A stretch of DNA of 64,000 bases from Arthrobacter sp. S39 (GCF_004320525.1 NZ_SIHX01000004.1:1-64000), one strand, 5' to 3'; positions 39,814-50,357 are shown, counted from the first letter of the stretch. A program made the numbers and translations. Notes: generated from the letters alone by a model not told the origin.

Positions 39814-41565
39814 GTGCTTTTCGGTTTGATGATCCGGCTGCTTGCCGCCCACAAGTTTCCTGTCGCGGCGGTCGTTTTCCTGCAGCTGGTCCAGACCGTG
39901 GGCAACCTCCTGTTGCCCACCGTTAACGCAGCCATCATTGACGACGGCATCGTCCCCGGCGACACAACGGTGATCCTGAGGCTTGGTGCGGTCATGGCCG
40001 GCATAGCCGCCGTGCAGGCAGCCGCAGCCTTGGTGGCCGGATACCTCGGGGCTGTGGTGGCCATGAAGCTGGGCCGCCAGCTGCGCCAAGAGGTTTTTGG
40101 AAAGATCCAGTCGCTGTCATCCCAGGAAGTCGCCGGGTTCGGGGCGCAGAGCCTCGTGACCCGGACCACCAACGACACCCTGCAGATCCAGTCCTTCGCC
40201 GTGCTCGTCTTCACCATGCTGGTCGCCGCCCCGGTCATGGGTGCCGGCGGCATTGCCCTGGCGCTGCAGCAGGACGTGGCGCTCTCCTCTGTGGTCATTG
40301 TCATTGTGCCTGTGCTGCTGGCCATCATGTACCTCATCGTCCGCCGCCTGGTGCCGCTCTACCGGGACGGGCAGGAGCTCCTGGACCGCACCGGGGAAGT
40401 GCTGCGGGAACAGATCATCGGCGCCAGCATCATCAGGGCCTTCGTCAGGCAGGACCACGAAATCCGCCGCTTTGGACAGGCCAATGCCAGGCTGACGCGG
40501 AACAACCTGCAGTCCGCCCTGCTGGTGGCCGGAATGCTGCCGCTGATCATGATCGTGGTGAATCTTTCCTCTGTGGCCGTTGTCTGGTTCGGCGGCCACC
40601 GCGTCCAGGCCGGTGAGATGAAGCTCGGTGCCCTGACTGCCTTCATCGCGTACATCCTGCAGATTCTGCTGGCCATCATGATGGCCATGTACGTGCTGAT
40701 GACAGGCCCCCGGGCCGCTGTGTGCGCCGAGCGGCTGCTGGCAGTCCTTGAGAAGCCGCCGTCCGTCGCCGACCGCAGCGCACCGGAGGTCCAGGCAGCC
40801 ACCGGCTGGCCGGATTTCGACGGCGCCGACGTCACCTTCCGTGATGTCACTTTCACTTACCCCGGCGCCGAGAACCCGGTCCTGGACTCCGTCTCGTTCA
40901 CGGCCCGGCCGGGCATCGTCACGGCAATCGTGGGCTCGACCGGCAGCGGGAAATCAACACTCATCAACCTGCTGCCGCGCTTCCTCGACGCCACCTCCGG
41001 GCATGTCACGCTGGCAGGACGGGACATCCGGTCCATGCCCCTGGACGTCCTCCGCGCGAACATGGCCATTGCCCCGCAACGGTCCCACCTTTTCACCGGA
41101 ACCATCGCCGACAACCTGAGGATCGCCTCCAGGGAAGCCACGGACGCTGAGCTGTGGGCAGCCCTGGAAACAGCGGAAGCGGCGGAGTTCGTACGGGAGC
41201 TGCCGCTGCAGCTCCAGGCTCCGGTGGGGCAGGGCGGCACCACCCTTTCCGGCGGCCAGCGCCAACGGTTATGCATTGCCCGCGCCCTGCTTCGCCGGGC
41301 GCCCCTGTACCTTTTTGATGACAGCTTCTCGGCGCTGGACTTTGAGACCGAAGCCCGGCTCCGCCAGCGCCTCGAAACCGCCCTGGGCCACGCCGTCGTT
41401 ATTATCGTGGCCGAGCGGATATCAACTGTCGCGGGCGCGGGCCAGATCCTGGTGTTCGACGACGGCCTACTCGTGGCCGAAGGCACGCACAGCGAGCTGC
41501 TGGAGACGTCCTCCACCTACCGCGAGATCGCAGAATCCCAAATGGCCTTCGAGGACATGCCATGA
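39814..41565 (+). CDS. ABC exporter half-transporter with degenerate ATP site (subunit 1)
   Basis: The 583-residue protein has a six-helix type IV exporter domain (about residues 1-310) and an ATPase domain with Walker A GSTGSGKST (about 373) and signature LSGGQRQ. Walker B reads LYLFDDS with Asp503 in place of the catalytic Glu. The H-loop reads IIVAERIST with Glu534 replacing the switch His. These two changes are the classic mark of the inactive site in heterodimeric exporters such as TM287/288 and BmrCD. GTG 39814 has GGAGG 4 bases upstream; ATG 39829 is an alternative. The stop overlaps the next ATG by 4 bases. Likely substrates are drugs or lipids. Confidence 0.9.
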   Translation: MLFGLMIRLLAAHKFPVAAVVFLQLVQTVGNLLLPTVNAAIIDDGIVPGDTTVILRLGAVMAGIAAVQAAAALVAGYLGAVVAMKLGRQLRQEVFGKIQSLSSQEVAGFGAQSLVTRTTNDTLQIQSFAVLVFTMLVAAPVMGAGGIALALQQDVALSSVVIVIVPVLLAIMYLIVRRLVPLYRDGQELLDRTGEVLREQIIGASIIRAFVRQDHEIRRFGQANARLTRNNLQSALLVAGMLPLIMIVVNLSSVAVVWFGGHRVQAGEMKLGALTAFIAYILQILLAIMMAMYVLMTGPRAAVCAERLLAVLEKPPSVADRSAPEVQAATGWPDFDGADVTFRDVTFTYPGAENPVLDSVSFTARPGIVTAIVGSTGSGKSTLINLLPRFLDATSGHVTLAGRDIRSMPLDVLRANMAIAPQRSHLFTGTIADNLRIASREATDAELWAALETAEAAEFVRELPLQLQAPVGQGGTTLSGGQRQRLCIARALLRRAPLYLFDDSFSALDFETEARLRQRLETALGHAVVIIVAERISTVAGAGQILVFDDGLLVAEGTHSELLETSSTYREIAESQMAFEDMP

Positions 41566-43469
41566 CCGGGCCGTCGCAGGAAGGGGACGCCGGGCATCGG
41601 TTTTGGCCCACTGCCCGCAGGCTGCTCGGGCTGCTGCGTCCGTTCCGCTGGGCCATGGCAGGCGCCGTTGCCGCCACCTGCATTTTCGCCGGACTGAATG
41701 TCGCCGCGCCCAAATACCTGGGCGATGCCACGGACATCGTGGTGGACGGTGTCCTCGCCGGAACTCTCGACTGGCGCGGACTGGGCCGCCTGCTGGCGGC
41801 GGTCTCTTTGATGTATGTCGGCGCCTCGCTCTTCAACTGGATCCAGGGTTCACTCACGGCCCGCTCCGTCCAGGGCGTGATGTACCGCCTTCGAGCCTCC
41901 GTGGAGGACAAGCTGCACCGGCTGCCGGCCACCTACTTCCAGGAACAGTCCAGGGGCGATGTCCTCAGCCGCGCCACGAACGATATCGACAACATCGCCC
42001 AGGCCCTCAGCCAGGCCCTCACCCAACTGATCATGTCGGTCCTGATGCTTTGCGGAGCATTGGCCATGATGCTCTGGATCTCGCCGCTGCTCGCATGCAT
42101 CGCCCTGCTGTCCGTGCCGCTGTCCACGCTCATCACGGTGCTGGTGACGCGCCGGTCGCAGGCCCATTTTGCCCGGCAATGGACCGAGACCGGAGAGCTG
42201 AACGCCCACGTCGAGGAGTTCATCACCGGACATGAGGTCATCAAGGCATTTGGCTACCAGGAACAGGCAGCGGCCGTATTCGCTGCCAGCAACGACCGCC
42301 TGGCCAGGGCCGCAACCAGGGCCCAGTACTCGTCCGGCCTGGTCCAGCCCCTGATGATCCTGATAGCCAACATCAACTACATCGCCGTGGCGGTGGTGGG
42401 AGCCCTGCAGGTCACAGCCGGAGCCATGACCATCGGCGGGATCCAGGCCTTCATCCAGTTCAGCCGGCTCTTCACCCAGCCTGTTGGCCAGATCGGCGGC
42501 CTGCTGAACGTCATCCAGTCCTGCGTGGCTTCGTCAGGGCGTGTATTTGACCTCCTCGACGCCGCGGAGCTCCCCCCGGAACCCCGCGGCGCGACGTCCG
42601 CCGCTGAACCTTCAGGCCGCATTGTCTTCGACGATGTCACATTCGGCTACAACGAGCGGATCCCCGCCGTGCGCGGCCTGTCCTTCACGGTCGAACCGGG
42701 CCAGACCGTAGCGATCGTCGGCCACACCGGAGCGGGAAAGACCACGGTGGTGAACCTCCTGATGCGGTTCTACGAGGTAGGGTCCGGTCGCATCACCATT
42801 GGCGGAACCGACATCGCGGAAATGCCACGGGATGCCCTGCGGTCCGGCTTCGGCGTGGTGCTTCAGGACGCGTGGCTCTTCGGCGGGACCATCCGGGAGA
42901 ACATCGCCTACGGGCGGCCGGAAGCCACGGACCCGGAAATCGTTGCCGCCGCGGAGGCGGGCCACGTGGACCACTTCGTCCGGTCCCTGCCTGCAGGCTA
43001 CGACACCCTGCTGCACAATGGCGGCGACCCCCTCAGCCAGGGCCAGCGCCAACTGATCACCATTGCCCGCGCCCAGCTGGCCGGCAGCAGCGTGCTGATC
43101 CTGGACGAAGCCACAAGTTCAGTGGATTCGCGCACCGAGGTACTGATTCGGCAGGCCATGCGGCGGCTCCGGCGCGGAAAGACCAGCTTTGTGATCGCCC
43201 ACCGTTTGTCCACTGTCCGCGACGCTGATCTAATTCTTGTCATGGACCACGGACGCATTGCCGAACAAGGCACCCACGGCAGCCTGCTGGCCGCCAACAG
43301 CTACTACGCCCGGCTGTACGCGGCCCAGTTTGCCGGTCACCCGGAGGCCCGGATACCCGGTGAGGTCCCGGACCAGGCCGGGGGCCGCCGGCCCTTGGAA
43401 GCCAGGCCCAAGGAAGCAGGCGCACTGGAGGCCGACGCCATGGGGGCAGCGTTGGAGGCGGGCATTTGA
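41562..43469 (+). CDS. ABC exporter half-transporter with catalytic ATP site (subunit 2)
   Basis: The 635-residue protein has a six-helix membrane domain (about residues 25-340) and a catalytically complete ATPase: Walker A GHTGAGKTT, Q-loop, Walker B LILDEA with Glu516, and H-loop IAHRLST with His547. Its signature is LSQGQRQ, with Gln in place of Gly. In heterodimers that deviant signature faces the degenerate Walker site of the partner, so subunit 1 and subunit 2 form a consistent asymmetric pair. A long charged C-terminal tail (about 600-635) is rich in Ala and Glu. ATG 41562 overlaps the first subunit's stop (ATGA) and its own stop overlaps the GntR start. Confidence 0.92.
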   Translation: MTGPSQEGDAGHRFWPTARRLLGLLRPFRWAMAGAVAATCIFAGLNVAAPKYLGDATDIVVDGVLAGTLDWRGLGRLLAAVSLMYVGASLFNWIQGSLTARSVQGVMYRLRASVEDKLHRLPATYFQEQSRGDVLSRATNDIDNIAQALSQALTQLIMSVLMLCGALAMMLWISPLLACIALLSVPLSTLITVLVTRRSQAHFARQWTETGELNAHVEEFITGHEVIKAFGYQEQAAAVFAASNDRLARAATRAQYSSGLVQPLMILIANINYIAVAVVGALQVTAGAMTIGGIQAFIQFSRLFTQPVGQIGGLLNVIQSCVASSGRVFDLLDAAELPPEPRGATSAAEPSGRIVFDDVTFGYNERIPAVRGLSFTVEPGQTVAIVGHTGAGKTTVVNLLMRFYEVGSGRITIGGTDIAEMPRDALRSGFGVVLQDAWLFGGTIRENIAYGRPEATDPEIVAAAEAGHVDHFVRSLPAGYDTLLHNGGDPLSQGQRQLITIARAQLAGSSVLILDEATSSVDSRTEVLIRQAMRRLRRGKTSFVIAHRLSTVRDADLILVMDHGRIAEQGTHGSLLAANSYYARLYAAQFAGHPEARIPGEVPDQAGGRRPLEARPKEAGALEADAMGAALEAGI

Positions 43470-43846
43470 GCACGGCACCGCCTTTTCCCGGGACATGGAA
43501 ACCGAACCAGGCCAGCACGGTGGCGCTCTTCGAGCAGCTTCGCCTCCAGGTCATCCAGCTCGCAGACAGCGGGGCTTTGCTGCCCGGCACCAGGCTTCCG
43601 GCCGTCAGGAACCTCGCCGGGCAGCTGGACGTGGCCCCGCATACTGTCGCACGCGCCTACAAGGAACTCGAGGCCGCCGGGGTGGTCTCAACCCGGGGGA
43701 GGAACGGGACTGTGGTCTGCGCCCGCGACGAACGCTGGGGAACGCTGTCCGCCGCAGCGGCCAGCTACGCGTCGGCCGCCCGGGCGCAGGGGGCCACCTT
43801 TGCCGAGGCCGTGCAGCTCCTCGCGGCAGCCTACGACGCCGAGTAG
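43466..43846 (+). CDS. GntR-family regulator, YtrA-like
   Basis: The 126-residue protein has a GntR winged helix-turn-helix (about residues 20-85): ALFEQLRLQVIQLADSGALLPGTRLPAVRNLAGQLDVAPHTVARAYKELEAAGVVSTRGRNGTVV, with recognition helix near VAPHTVARAYKEL. A short C-terminal helical tail follows, as in YtrA-type regulators of ABC transporters. It starts at TTG 43466, overlapping the TGA of the second ABC gene, so it is made in the same operon as the pump it probably represses. The TGACGC inverted repeat upstream of the operon is a candidate site. The weak TTG start suggests low expression. Confidence 0.87.
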   Translation: MSTAPPFPGTWKPNQASTVALFEQLRLQVIQLADSGALLPGTRLPAVRNLAGQLDVAPHTVARAYKELEAAGVVSTRGRNGTVVCARDERWGTLSAAAASYASAARAQGATFAEAVQLLAAAYDAE

Positions 43847-43863
43847 CCGCTGCGCGTGGATAT

Positions 43864-43879
43864 TCGAAGAAGTTTTCGA
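43864..43879. promoter_or_regulatory. LexA-like (SOS) box upstream of uvrA
   Basis: TCGAAG-AAGT-TTTCGA matches the actinobacterial/Gram-positive SOS consensus TCGAAC-N4-GTTCGA at 10 of 12 fixed positions, with the two inner bases changed. It ends one base before the uvrA -10 TAGCAT, so a bound repressor would block the promoter. Confidence 0.55.
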
Positions 43880-43880
43880 T

Positions 43881-43886
43881 TAGCAT
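43881..43886 (+). promoter_or_regulatory. -10 element of uvrA, leaderless
   Basis: TAGCAT is followed by 6 bases and GTG 43893. It directly follows the LexA-like box. Confidence 0.5.
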
Positions 43887-43892
43887 TAGTGG

Positions 43893-46820
43893 GTGCCTAA
43901 AGCCGTAGCTGAAGAATCAGCAGTCGTGTCCGTTCCCGCCGCTCCCGAAAAGTCCCCCGCAAAGCCTGCGCGTCCGGACCTCTCCCGGCTGGTGGTGAAG
44001 GGCGCCCGCGAACACAACCTGCGCAACGTGGACCTCGATCTTCCCCGCGACGCCATGATCGTGTTCACGGGCCTGTCAGGATCGGGCAAGTCATCCCTCG
44101 CCTTTGACACCATCTTCGCCGAAGGCCAGCGCCGCTATGTTGAATCGCTGTCTGCCTACGCCCGGCAGTTCCTGGGGCAGGTGGACAAACCCGATGTGGA
44201 CTTCATCGAGGGACTGTCACCGGCTGTCTCCATCGACCAGAAATCCACCAGCAAGAACCCGCGGTCCACCGTGGGCACCATCACCGAAATCTATGACTAC
44301 ATGCGCCTCCTGTGGGCCAGGGTCGGGCGTCCCCACTGCCCGGTCTGCGGCGAGCCGGTAGCCAAGCAGACACCACAGCAGATCGTGGACCAGTTGCTGG
44401 AACTCGACGAAGGCACCCGGTTCCAGGTGCTCGCCCCGGTGGTCCGCGGCCGCAAGGGCGAATTCGTGGACCTCTTCAAGGAACTGACGGCCAAGGGCTA
44501 CTCGCGGGCGCGGGTGGACGGTGAGCTGGTCCAGCTCAGCGAAGCCCCCAAGCTGGGCAAGCAGTACAAGCACACCATCGAGGTGGTGGTGGACCGGCTG
44601 GTGGTCAAGGAAGGCATCAGCCAGCGCCTGACCGATTCGATCGAAACAGCCCTGGGACTCGCCGAAGGCCGCGTGCTCGCAGAGTTGGTGGACCTCGACG
44701 CCGACGATCCCGGCCGGCTGCGGGCCTTCTCCGAAAACCTCGCCTGCCCCAACGAGCACCCGCTCGCCATCGACGAGATCGAACCCCGTTCCTTCTCCTT
44801 CAACAATCCCTTTGGGGCCTGCGCGGCCTGCAGCGGCATCGGCACCCGGCTGGAAGTGGACGAGGAACTGATCGTCCCCAACCCGGAGCTTTCCCTTTCC
44901 GAAGGTGCCATTGCCCCGTGGTCTCTGGGTACGGCCACTACCGAGTACTGGAACAGGCTGCTGGAAGGCCTCGCCAAGGAACTCGGCTTCTCCATGACAA
45001 CGCCATGGGAGAAGCTGGGCAACGACGTCCGCCAGACGGTCCTGCACGGCAAGGACCACAAAGTGGTGGTCCAGTACAAGAACCGCTTCGGGCGGGAACG
45101 CAAATACAGCACCGGCTTCGAAGGCGCCATCCAGTACGTCCACCGGAAGCACGGCGAAACAGACTCCGACTGGGCCCGCGACCGCTACGAAGAGTACATG
45201 CGGCAGATCCCCTGCCCCGCCTGCAACGGAGCCCGGCTCAACCCTGCCTCCCTCTCCGTCCTCATCAACGGCAAGTCCATCGCCGACGTCGCCGCCCTGC
45301 CGATGCGCGACTGCGCCGACTTCCTGAACAACCTCGTGCTGACTGGCCGTGAGGCACAGATCGCCCACCAGGTTCTCAAGGAAATCCAGGCCCGGCTGAC
45401 CTTCCTGCTGGACGTCGGCCTGGAGTACCTCAACCTGGAGCGCCCGTCCGCCACCCTGTCCGGCGGCGAAGCGCAGCGCATCCGGCTGGCCACCCAGATC
45501 GGGTCCGGCCTCGTCGGTGTCCTGTACGTGCTTGACGAGCCCTCCATCGGGCTGCACCAGCGGGACAACCGCCGCCTGATCGATACCCTCACCCGGCTGC
45601 GGGACATGGGCAACACCCTCATCGTGGTTGAACACGACGAGGACACCATCCACGTGGCGGACTGGATCGTTGACATTGGTCCCGGCGCCGGCGAGCACGG
45701 TGGCCAGGTGGTGCACTCCGGTTCCTACCAGGACCTGCTCAAGAACACCGCATCCCTGACCGGAGACTACCTCTCAGGCCGCAAGCAGATCGAGATCCCC
45801 AAGAAGCGGCGCAAGTACGACAAGAAGCGCGAGCTGAAGGTCGTGGGCGCCCGCGAAAACAACCTGGTAAACGTGGATGCCGCCTTCCCGCTGGGACTGT
45901 TCACGGCGGTCACCGGCGTCAGCGGATCAGGAAAGTCCACCCTGGTCAACGAAATCCTCTACAAGGTGCTGGCCAACAAGCTCAACGGCGCCAAGCAGGT
46001 AGCCGGCCGGCACAAGCTCGTCCAGGGACTCGAGCACCTGGACAAGGTGGTCCACGTGGACCAGAGCCCCATCGGCCGCACACCGCGGTCCAACCCGGCC
46101 ACCTACACCGGCGTCTTCGACAACATCCGCAAGCTCTTCGCGGAGACAACCGAAGCGAAGGTCCGCGGTTACCTCCCGGGCAGGTTCTCCTTCAACGTCA
46201 AGGGCGGACGCTGCGAAGCCTGCTCCGGCGACGGCACGCTGAAGATCGAAATGAACTTCCTGCCGGACGTCTACGTGCCCTGCGAGGTGTGCCACGGTGC
46301 CCGGTATAACCGGGAAACGCTGGAGGTCCACTACAAGGGCAAGACCATCGCCGATGTCCTGAACATGCCCATCGAGGAGGGCGCGGAGTTCTTTGCCGCC
46401 TTCTCACCCATCGCACGGCACCTGAACACCCTCGTGGACGTCGGCCTGGGCTATGTCCGGCTGGGGCAGCCGGCAACCACGCTGTCCGGCGGCGAGGCCC
46501 AGCGCGTCAAGCTGGCGGCGGAACTGCAGAAGCGCTCAAACGGCCGCAGCGTCTACGTCCTGGACGAGCCCACCACCGGCCTGCACTTCGAGGACATCCG
46601 CAAGCTCCTGATGGTGCTGCAGGGCCTCGTGGACAAAGGCAACACAGTCATCACCATTGAGCACAACCTGGACGTCATCAAGAGTGCCGACTGGATCGTG
46701 GACCTGGGACCGAACGGCGGCTCGGGCGGCGGCCAGATCGTGGCCACCGGAACGCCGGAACAGGTGGCAAAATCGACCGAAAGCCACACGGCGGCCTTCC
46801 TGGCTGAAATTCTCAGCTAG
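43893..46820 (+). CDS. uvrA: UvrABC excinuclease subunit A
   Basis: The 975-residue ATPase recognises helix-distorting lesions as a dimer and loads UvrB. The first ABC module has Walker [12 protein letters not shown] (60-70) with the zinc module CPVCGEPV (about 150). The second has [10 protein letters not shown] (about 675-684), the signature LSGGEAQR twice (one per module), and the C-terminal zinc module [14 protein letters not shown]. The N-terminal 30-residue Ala/Pro tail is extra. GTG 43893 is set by the -10 element and leaderless spacing. It lies 46 bases after the GntR gene but has its own, probably SOS-linked, promoter. Confidence 0.97.
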   Translation: MPKAVAEESAVVSVPAAPEKSPAKPARPDLSRLVVKGAREHNLRNVDLDLPRDAMIVFTGLSGSGKSSLAFDTIFAEGQRRYVESLSAYARQFLGQVDKPDVDFIEGLSPAVSIDQKSTSKNPRSTVGTITEIYDYMRLLWARVGRPHCPVCGEPVAKQTPQQIVDQLLELDEGTRFQVLAPVVRGRKGEFVDLFKELTAKGYSRARVDGELVQLSEAPKLGKQYKHTIEVVVDRLVVKEGISQRLTDSIETALGLAEGRVLAELVDLDADDPGRLRAFSENLACPNEHPLAIDEIEPRSFSFNNPFGACAACSGIGTRLEVDEELIVPNPELSLSEGAIAPWSLGTATTEYWNRLLEGLAKELGFSMTTPWEKLGNDVRQTVLHGKDHKVVVQYKNRFGRERKYSTGFEGAIQYVHRKHGETDSDWARDRYEEYMRQIPCPACNGARLNPASLSVLINGKSIADVAALPMRDCADFLNNLVLTGREAQIAHQVLKEIQARLTFLLDVGLEYLNLERPSATLSGGEAQRIRLATQIGSGLVGVLYVLDEPSIGLHQRDNRRLIDTLTRLRDMGNTLIVVEHDEDTIHVADWIVDIGPGAGEHGGQVVHSGSYQDLLKNTASLTGDYLSGRKQIEIPKKRRKYDKKRELKVVGARENNLVNVDAAFPLGLFTAVTGVSGSGKSTLVNEILYKVLANKLNGAKQVAGRHKLVQGLEHLDKVVHVDQSPIGRTPRSNPATYTGVFDNIRKLFAETTEAKVRGYLPGRFSFNVKGGRCEACSGDGTLKIEMNFLPDVYVPCEVCHGARYNRETLEVHYKGKTIADVLNMPIEEGAEFFAAFSPIARHLNTLVDVGLGYVRLGQPATTLSGGEAQRVKLAAELQKRSNGRSVYVLDEPTTGLHFEDIRKLLMVLQGLVDKGNTVITIEHNLDVIKSADWIVDLGPNGGSGGGQIVATGTPEQVAKSTESHTAAFLAEILS

Positions 46821-46922
46821 CGGCGGCGGCACCGGCCCGAAGCATTCCGGAAGTCTTCCTGAAGTATTCCCTGACAGGCATGCGAGTTTCGGGCTGGACA
46901 GGTGTCGTGAGAAACTAAGCCG

Positions 46923-47639
46923 GTGACTCAAACAACAGTGCCCGTGATCTTCGACCTGGACGGCACTCTTGTCGATCCGGCCGGTGGGATAACAGACGGA
47001 ATCGCTTCGGCCCTCCGGGAGCTGGAGCTCCCGGTTCCCAGCCAGGAGCTCCTGGACGCGATGATCGGTCCGAAGCTGAGCGATGCGCTCCTGACCGTTG
47101 CGCAGGTTCCGGCCGGGCGGATCGACGAGGTCATCGCCATCTACCGGCGGTACTACCTGGCCCAGGGCATCGCCCAGGGCCGGCTCTACCCGGGAATCCT
47201 GGATGTGCTGGACAGCTTCGCCGCCGCAGGCCGGCCCGTGGCTGTAGCCACCCAGAAGCCGCAGGGCCTGGCCCGGATTGTCCTTGAGCACCATGGCATT
47301 GCCGGCAAGTTCAGCTTCATCAGGGGTTCGGCCGACGACGAGTCGGCGGCCGCTGCGGGTCCCGTGGGAAAAACCGGAATCATCGCTGCCGCGCTCGGCG
47401 ACCTGGCAACCCAGCACGCCGTTATGGTGGGAGACCGGGCCCAGGACGTGGCAGGTGCCATCGCCAACGGCCTCGACTGCATCGGCGTGAGCTGGGGATT
47501 CGCTCCCGACGGCGAGCTTGACGATGCGGGGGCAGTCGCCGTCGTGGACACCGCCCCGGACCTGGTGGCGGCGATCGAACGGCTGGAAGCCATCCACGCC
47601 GCGGCAATGAGCGAGGTGCACAACGATGGCACTGTTTGA
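46923..47639 (+). CDS. HAD hydrolase, phosphoglycolate phosphatase-like
   Basis: The 238-residue protein has the HAD motifs: IFDLDGTLVD with nucleophile Asp11 and acid Asp13 (motif I), VAVATQKP (motif II), GPVGKTGII (motif III Lys) and VMVGDRAQDVAGAIANGLD (motif IV acids). The helical cap between motifs I and II (residues 20-85) is type C1. Members of this group dephosphorylate 2-phosphoglycolate, pyrophosphate or sugar phosphates; the substrate is not determinable. GTG 46923 is 102 bases after uvrA. The 3' end overlaps plsC by 14 bases, so the two are translationally coupled. Confidence 0.87.
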   Translation: MTQTTVPVIFDLDGTLVDPAGGITDGIASALRELELPVPSQELLDAMIGPKLSDALLTVAQVPAGRIDEVIAIYRRYYLAQGIAQGRLYPGILDVLDSFAAAGRPVAVATQKPQGLARIVLEHHGIAGKFSFIRGSADDESAAAAGPVGKTGIIAAALGDLATQHAVMVGDRAQDVAGAIANGLDCIGVSWGFAPDGELDDAGAVAVVDTAPDLVAAIERLEAIHAAAMSEVHNDGTV

Positions 47640-48294
47640 GGCAGTCCGCTGGACCTTTCGCGGGCTCGTCGCGGGCTCCTGCCGGCCCACCGTCGTCGGC
47701 CTTGAAAACGTCCCCAAAGAGGGGCCCTTCATTGTGGCGCCAAACCACCTCTCCTTCTTCGACAGCGTCATTGTCCAGGCACTGATGCCGCGGCCCGTGG
47801 CCTTCTTCGCCAAAGCCGAGTACTTCACCACGGGCGGCGTCAAGGGAAAGGTCATGAAATCCTTCTTCGAGTCCGTGGGCTCCATTCCGGTGGAGCGCGG
47901 CGAGCAGGCAGCAAGCGTCCAGGCGCTCAAAACCCTCATGGACATCCTGGAGGCCGGCAAGGGCATCGGCATTTACCCTGAAGGCACACGGTCGCGGGAC
48001 GGCATCCTCTACCGCGGCCGCACCGGCGTGGGCTGGCTTGCCCTGGCAACCGGAGCCCCCGTGGTCCCTGTCGGCCTGATCGGTACGGAAAACCTGCAGC
48101 CGGCGGGGGAGAAGGGCTTCAAGCCCCATCACTTCACCATGAAGGTGGGCGAGCCGCTCTACTTCGACAAGACCGGGCCGGATCACTCCCTGCCTGCCCG
48201 CCGCCAGGTGACAGACCGCATCATGGATGCCATCGCCGAACTCAGCGGGCAGGAACGCTCCACCAGCTACAACCAGAGCAAAGCAACCGAGTAG
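47626..48294 (+). CDS. plsC: 1-acyl-sn-glycerol-3-phosphate acyltransferase (PlsC-like)
   Basis: The 222-residue protein transfers an acyl group to lysophosphatidate or a related acceptor. Motif I NHLSFFD (residues 40-46) carries the catalytic His-Asp, motif II lies around GSIPVERG, motif III is YPEGTRSRDG (about 116-125), and motif IV is APVVPVGLIG. There is no obvious transmembrane helix, so it is a peripheral membrane enzyme. It starts inside the last codons of the HAD phosphatase gene. This coupling suggests both serve lipid precursor metabolism, though the pairing could be accidental. Several plsC paralogues are usual in actinobacteria. Confidence 0.87.
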   Translation: MALFEAVRWTFRGLVAGSCRPTVVGLENVPKEGPFIVAPNHLSFFDSVIVQALMPRPVAFFAKAEYFTTGGVKGKVMKSFFESVGSIPVERGEQAASVQALKTLMDILEAGKGIGIYPEGTRSRDGILYRGRTGVGWLALATGAPVVPVGLIGTENLQPAGEKGFKPHHFTMKVGEPLYFDKTGPDHSLPARRQVTDRIMDAIAELSGQERSTSYNQSKATE

Positions 48295-48338
48295 CCAGTC
48301 ACAGGCGGCGGGTGGCACAAGCCGCCGCGCCGCCTCAG

Positions 48339-48344
48339 TAGAAT
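48339..48344 (+). promoter_or_regulatory. -10 element of uvrC, leaderless
   Basis: TAGAAT, a near-consensus -10, is followed by 6 bases and GTG 48351. Confidence 0.55.
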
Positions 48345-48350
48345 GGATAG

Positions 48351-50357
48351 GTGGCAAATCCAGCAAGTTACCGGCCCCAAACGGGAGAAATTCCCACCAA
48401 CCCCGGGGTCTACAGGTTCCGAGACCCCCACGGCCGGGTCATCTACGTCGGCAAGGCCAAGAGCCTCCGTTCCCGGCTGAACTCGTATTTCGCGAACCCG
48501 GCCGGCCTGCTGCCCAAGACCTACGCCATGGTGCACGCGGCCTCCAGCGTCGAGTGGACCGTGGTGGGCAGCGAGCTGGAGTCGCTGCAGCTTGAATACA
48601 CCTGGATCAAGGAATTCAAGCCGCGCTTCAACGTGGTCTTCCGTGACGACAAGACGTACCCGTACCTGGCCCTCACCATGAGCGAAAAGCTGCCCAGGGT
48701 CCAGGTGATGCGCGGCGACAGGCGCAAGGGCACACGCTACTTCGGCCCCTATACCGCCGGCGCGATCCGGGAAACGATGGATACGCTGCTGCGCGTTTTT
48801 CCCGTGCGCAGCTGCTCGTCCGGTGTCCTCAAGAGGGCCCAGGCCAGCGGCCGGCCCTGCCTCCTGGGATACATCGACAAATGCTCGGCGCCTTGCGTGG
48901 GCCGGATCTCCCCGGAGGACCACCGCGCCCTGGCCGAGGATTTCTGCGCCTTTATGGGCGGCGAAGCCAAACGCTTCATCTCCCGGCTGGAAAAGGAAAT
49001 GTCGGGGGCAGTGGCCGAGCTCGACTACGAGCGCGCCGCACGCCTGCGTGATGACATCGCCGCCCTGCGCAAGGTCTTCGAACGGAACGCCGTGGTGCTT
49101 GCCGAGGACACGGACGCCGACGTCTTCGCCCTCCACGAGGACGAACTCGAAGCCGCCGTCCAGGTCTTCCACGTCAGGGGCGGACGGGTCCGCGGCCAGC
49201 GTGGCTGGGTGGTCGAAAAGGTCGAGGATTCCACCCCTCCGGACCTCGTGGAACACCTGCTCCAGCAGGTCTATGGCGAGGACGGCGACAGCCACGGCCG
49301 GCTCCCGCGGGAAGTGCTGGTCCCCGTCGTCCCCAGCAACCACACCGAACTGACGCAATGGCTGGGCGGCCTGCGGGGCGCGAAAGTCGACATCAGGGTC
49401 CCGCAGCGCGGCGACAAGGCGGCACTGATGTCAACCGTCCGCGAAAACGCCGAGCAGGCACTCAAACTGCACAAGACCCGCCGCGCCGGTGACCTCACCG
49501 TCCGCTCCCAAGCCCTCCAGGAACTCCAGGAAGCACTGGATCTGCCCGTGGCGCTCATGCGCATCGAATGCTACGACGTCTCCCACGTGCAGGGCACCAA
49601 CGTCGTGGCTTCCATGGTGGTGGTGGAGGACGGCCTGCCCAAGAAGTCCGACTACCGCAAGTTTTCCGTCACCGGCGCCGCAGCCACCGACGACACAGCG
49701 GCCATGCACGACGTCCTGACCAGGCGCTTCCGGCACTACCTGACGGACAAAACAGCCCAGGTGGAAGCATCCGCCCTTGCCGGGCACCAGGCTGCCCTGA
49801 ACGCGGCGGCTGAAGCGGCAGTACTTGACACCACCACCCCCGCTCCGCGGGCTAAGTTCGCGTATCCGCCCAACCTGGTGGTGGTCGACGGCGGCAAGCC
49901 CCAGGTCAATGCGGCCGCCCGCGCCCTCGCCGACCTCGGCATCGACGACGTCTACGTTGTGGGCCTCGCCAAACGCCTGGAGGAGGTCTGGCTGCCGGAC
50001 AGCGATTTCCCGGTGATCCTGCCCAGGACATCCGCGGGACTCTACCTGCTGCAGCGCATCCGCGATGAGGCGCACCGCTTTGCCATCACCTTCCACCGCC
50101 AGAAGCGCGGGAAAGCCATGACCGTCTCCGTCCTGGACGGCGTGCCCGGGCTGGGGGAGTCCAAGCGCAAGGCCCTGCTGGACCATTTCGGAACCCTCAA
50201 GGGGATCAGGGCGGCCTCGGTGGAGCAGCTCGCGGAAGCCAAGGGCATCGGTCCCGCGCTGGCCGCCGCCATCGTGGCCCACTTCAGCTCCGACGCCGAG
50301 ACCGCGGAACTGGTCCCCGCGGTGAACATGACTACCGGCGAAATCCTCGAAACTTAG
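48351..50357 (+). CDS. uvrC: UvrABC excinuclease subunit C
   Basis: The 668-residue nuclease makes both incisions around a lesion. The N-terminal GIY-YIG domain ([25 protein letters not shown], about residues 16-40) cuts on the 3' side. A UVR domain (about 205-240, [22 protein letters not shown]) binds UvrB. The RNase H-like domain for the 5' cut follows ([25 protein letters not shown], about 405-430, and VVVDGGKPQ), then two helix-hairpin-helix motifs ([28 protein letters not shown], about 600-650). GTG 48351 follows the -10 element by 6 bases. rapZ begins 72 bases downstream and probably shares the transcript. Confidence 0.97.
   Translation: MANPASYRPQTGEIPTNPGVYRFRDPHGRVIYVGKAKSLRSRLNSYFANPAGLLPKTYAMVHAASSVEWTVVGSELESLQLEYTWIKEFKPRFNVVFRDDKTYPYLALTMSEKLPRVQVMRGDRRKGTRYFGPYTAGAIRETMDTLLRVFPVRSCSSGVLKRAQASGRPCLLGYIDKCSAPCVGRISPEDHRALAEDFCAFMGGEAKRFISRLEKEMSGAVAELDYERAARLRDDIAALRKVFERNAVVLAEDTDADVFALHEDELEAAVQVFHVRGGRVRGQRGWVVEKVEDSTPPDLVEHLLQQVYGEDGDSHGRLPREVLVPVVPSNHTELTQWLGGLRGAKVDIRVPQRGDKAALMSTVRENAEQALKLHKTRRAGDLTVRSQALQELQEALDLPVALMRIECYDVSHVQGTNVVASMVVVEDGLPKKSDYRKFSVTGAAATDDTAAMHDVLTRRFRHYLTDKTAQVEASALAGHQAALNAAAEAAVLDTTTPAPRAKFAYPPNLVVVDGGKPQVNAAARALADLGIDDVYVVGLAKRLEEVWLPDSDFPVILPRTSAGLYLLQRIRDEAHRFAITFHRQKRGKAMTVSVLDGVPGLGESKRKALLDHFGTLKGIRAASVEQLAEAKGIGPALAAAIVAHFSSDAETAELVPAVNMTTGEILET

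Noticed and set aside
44217..45716. 499-codon minus-strand open frame opposite uvrA
   Set aside because: Antisense to conserved uvrA sequence; Val/Gly/Gln-rich with no motif.
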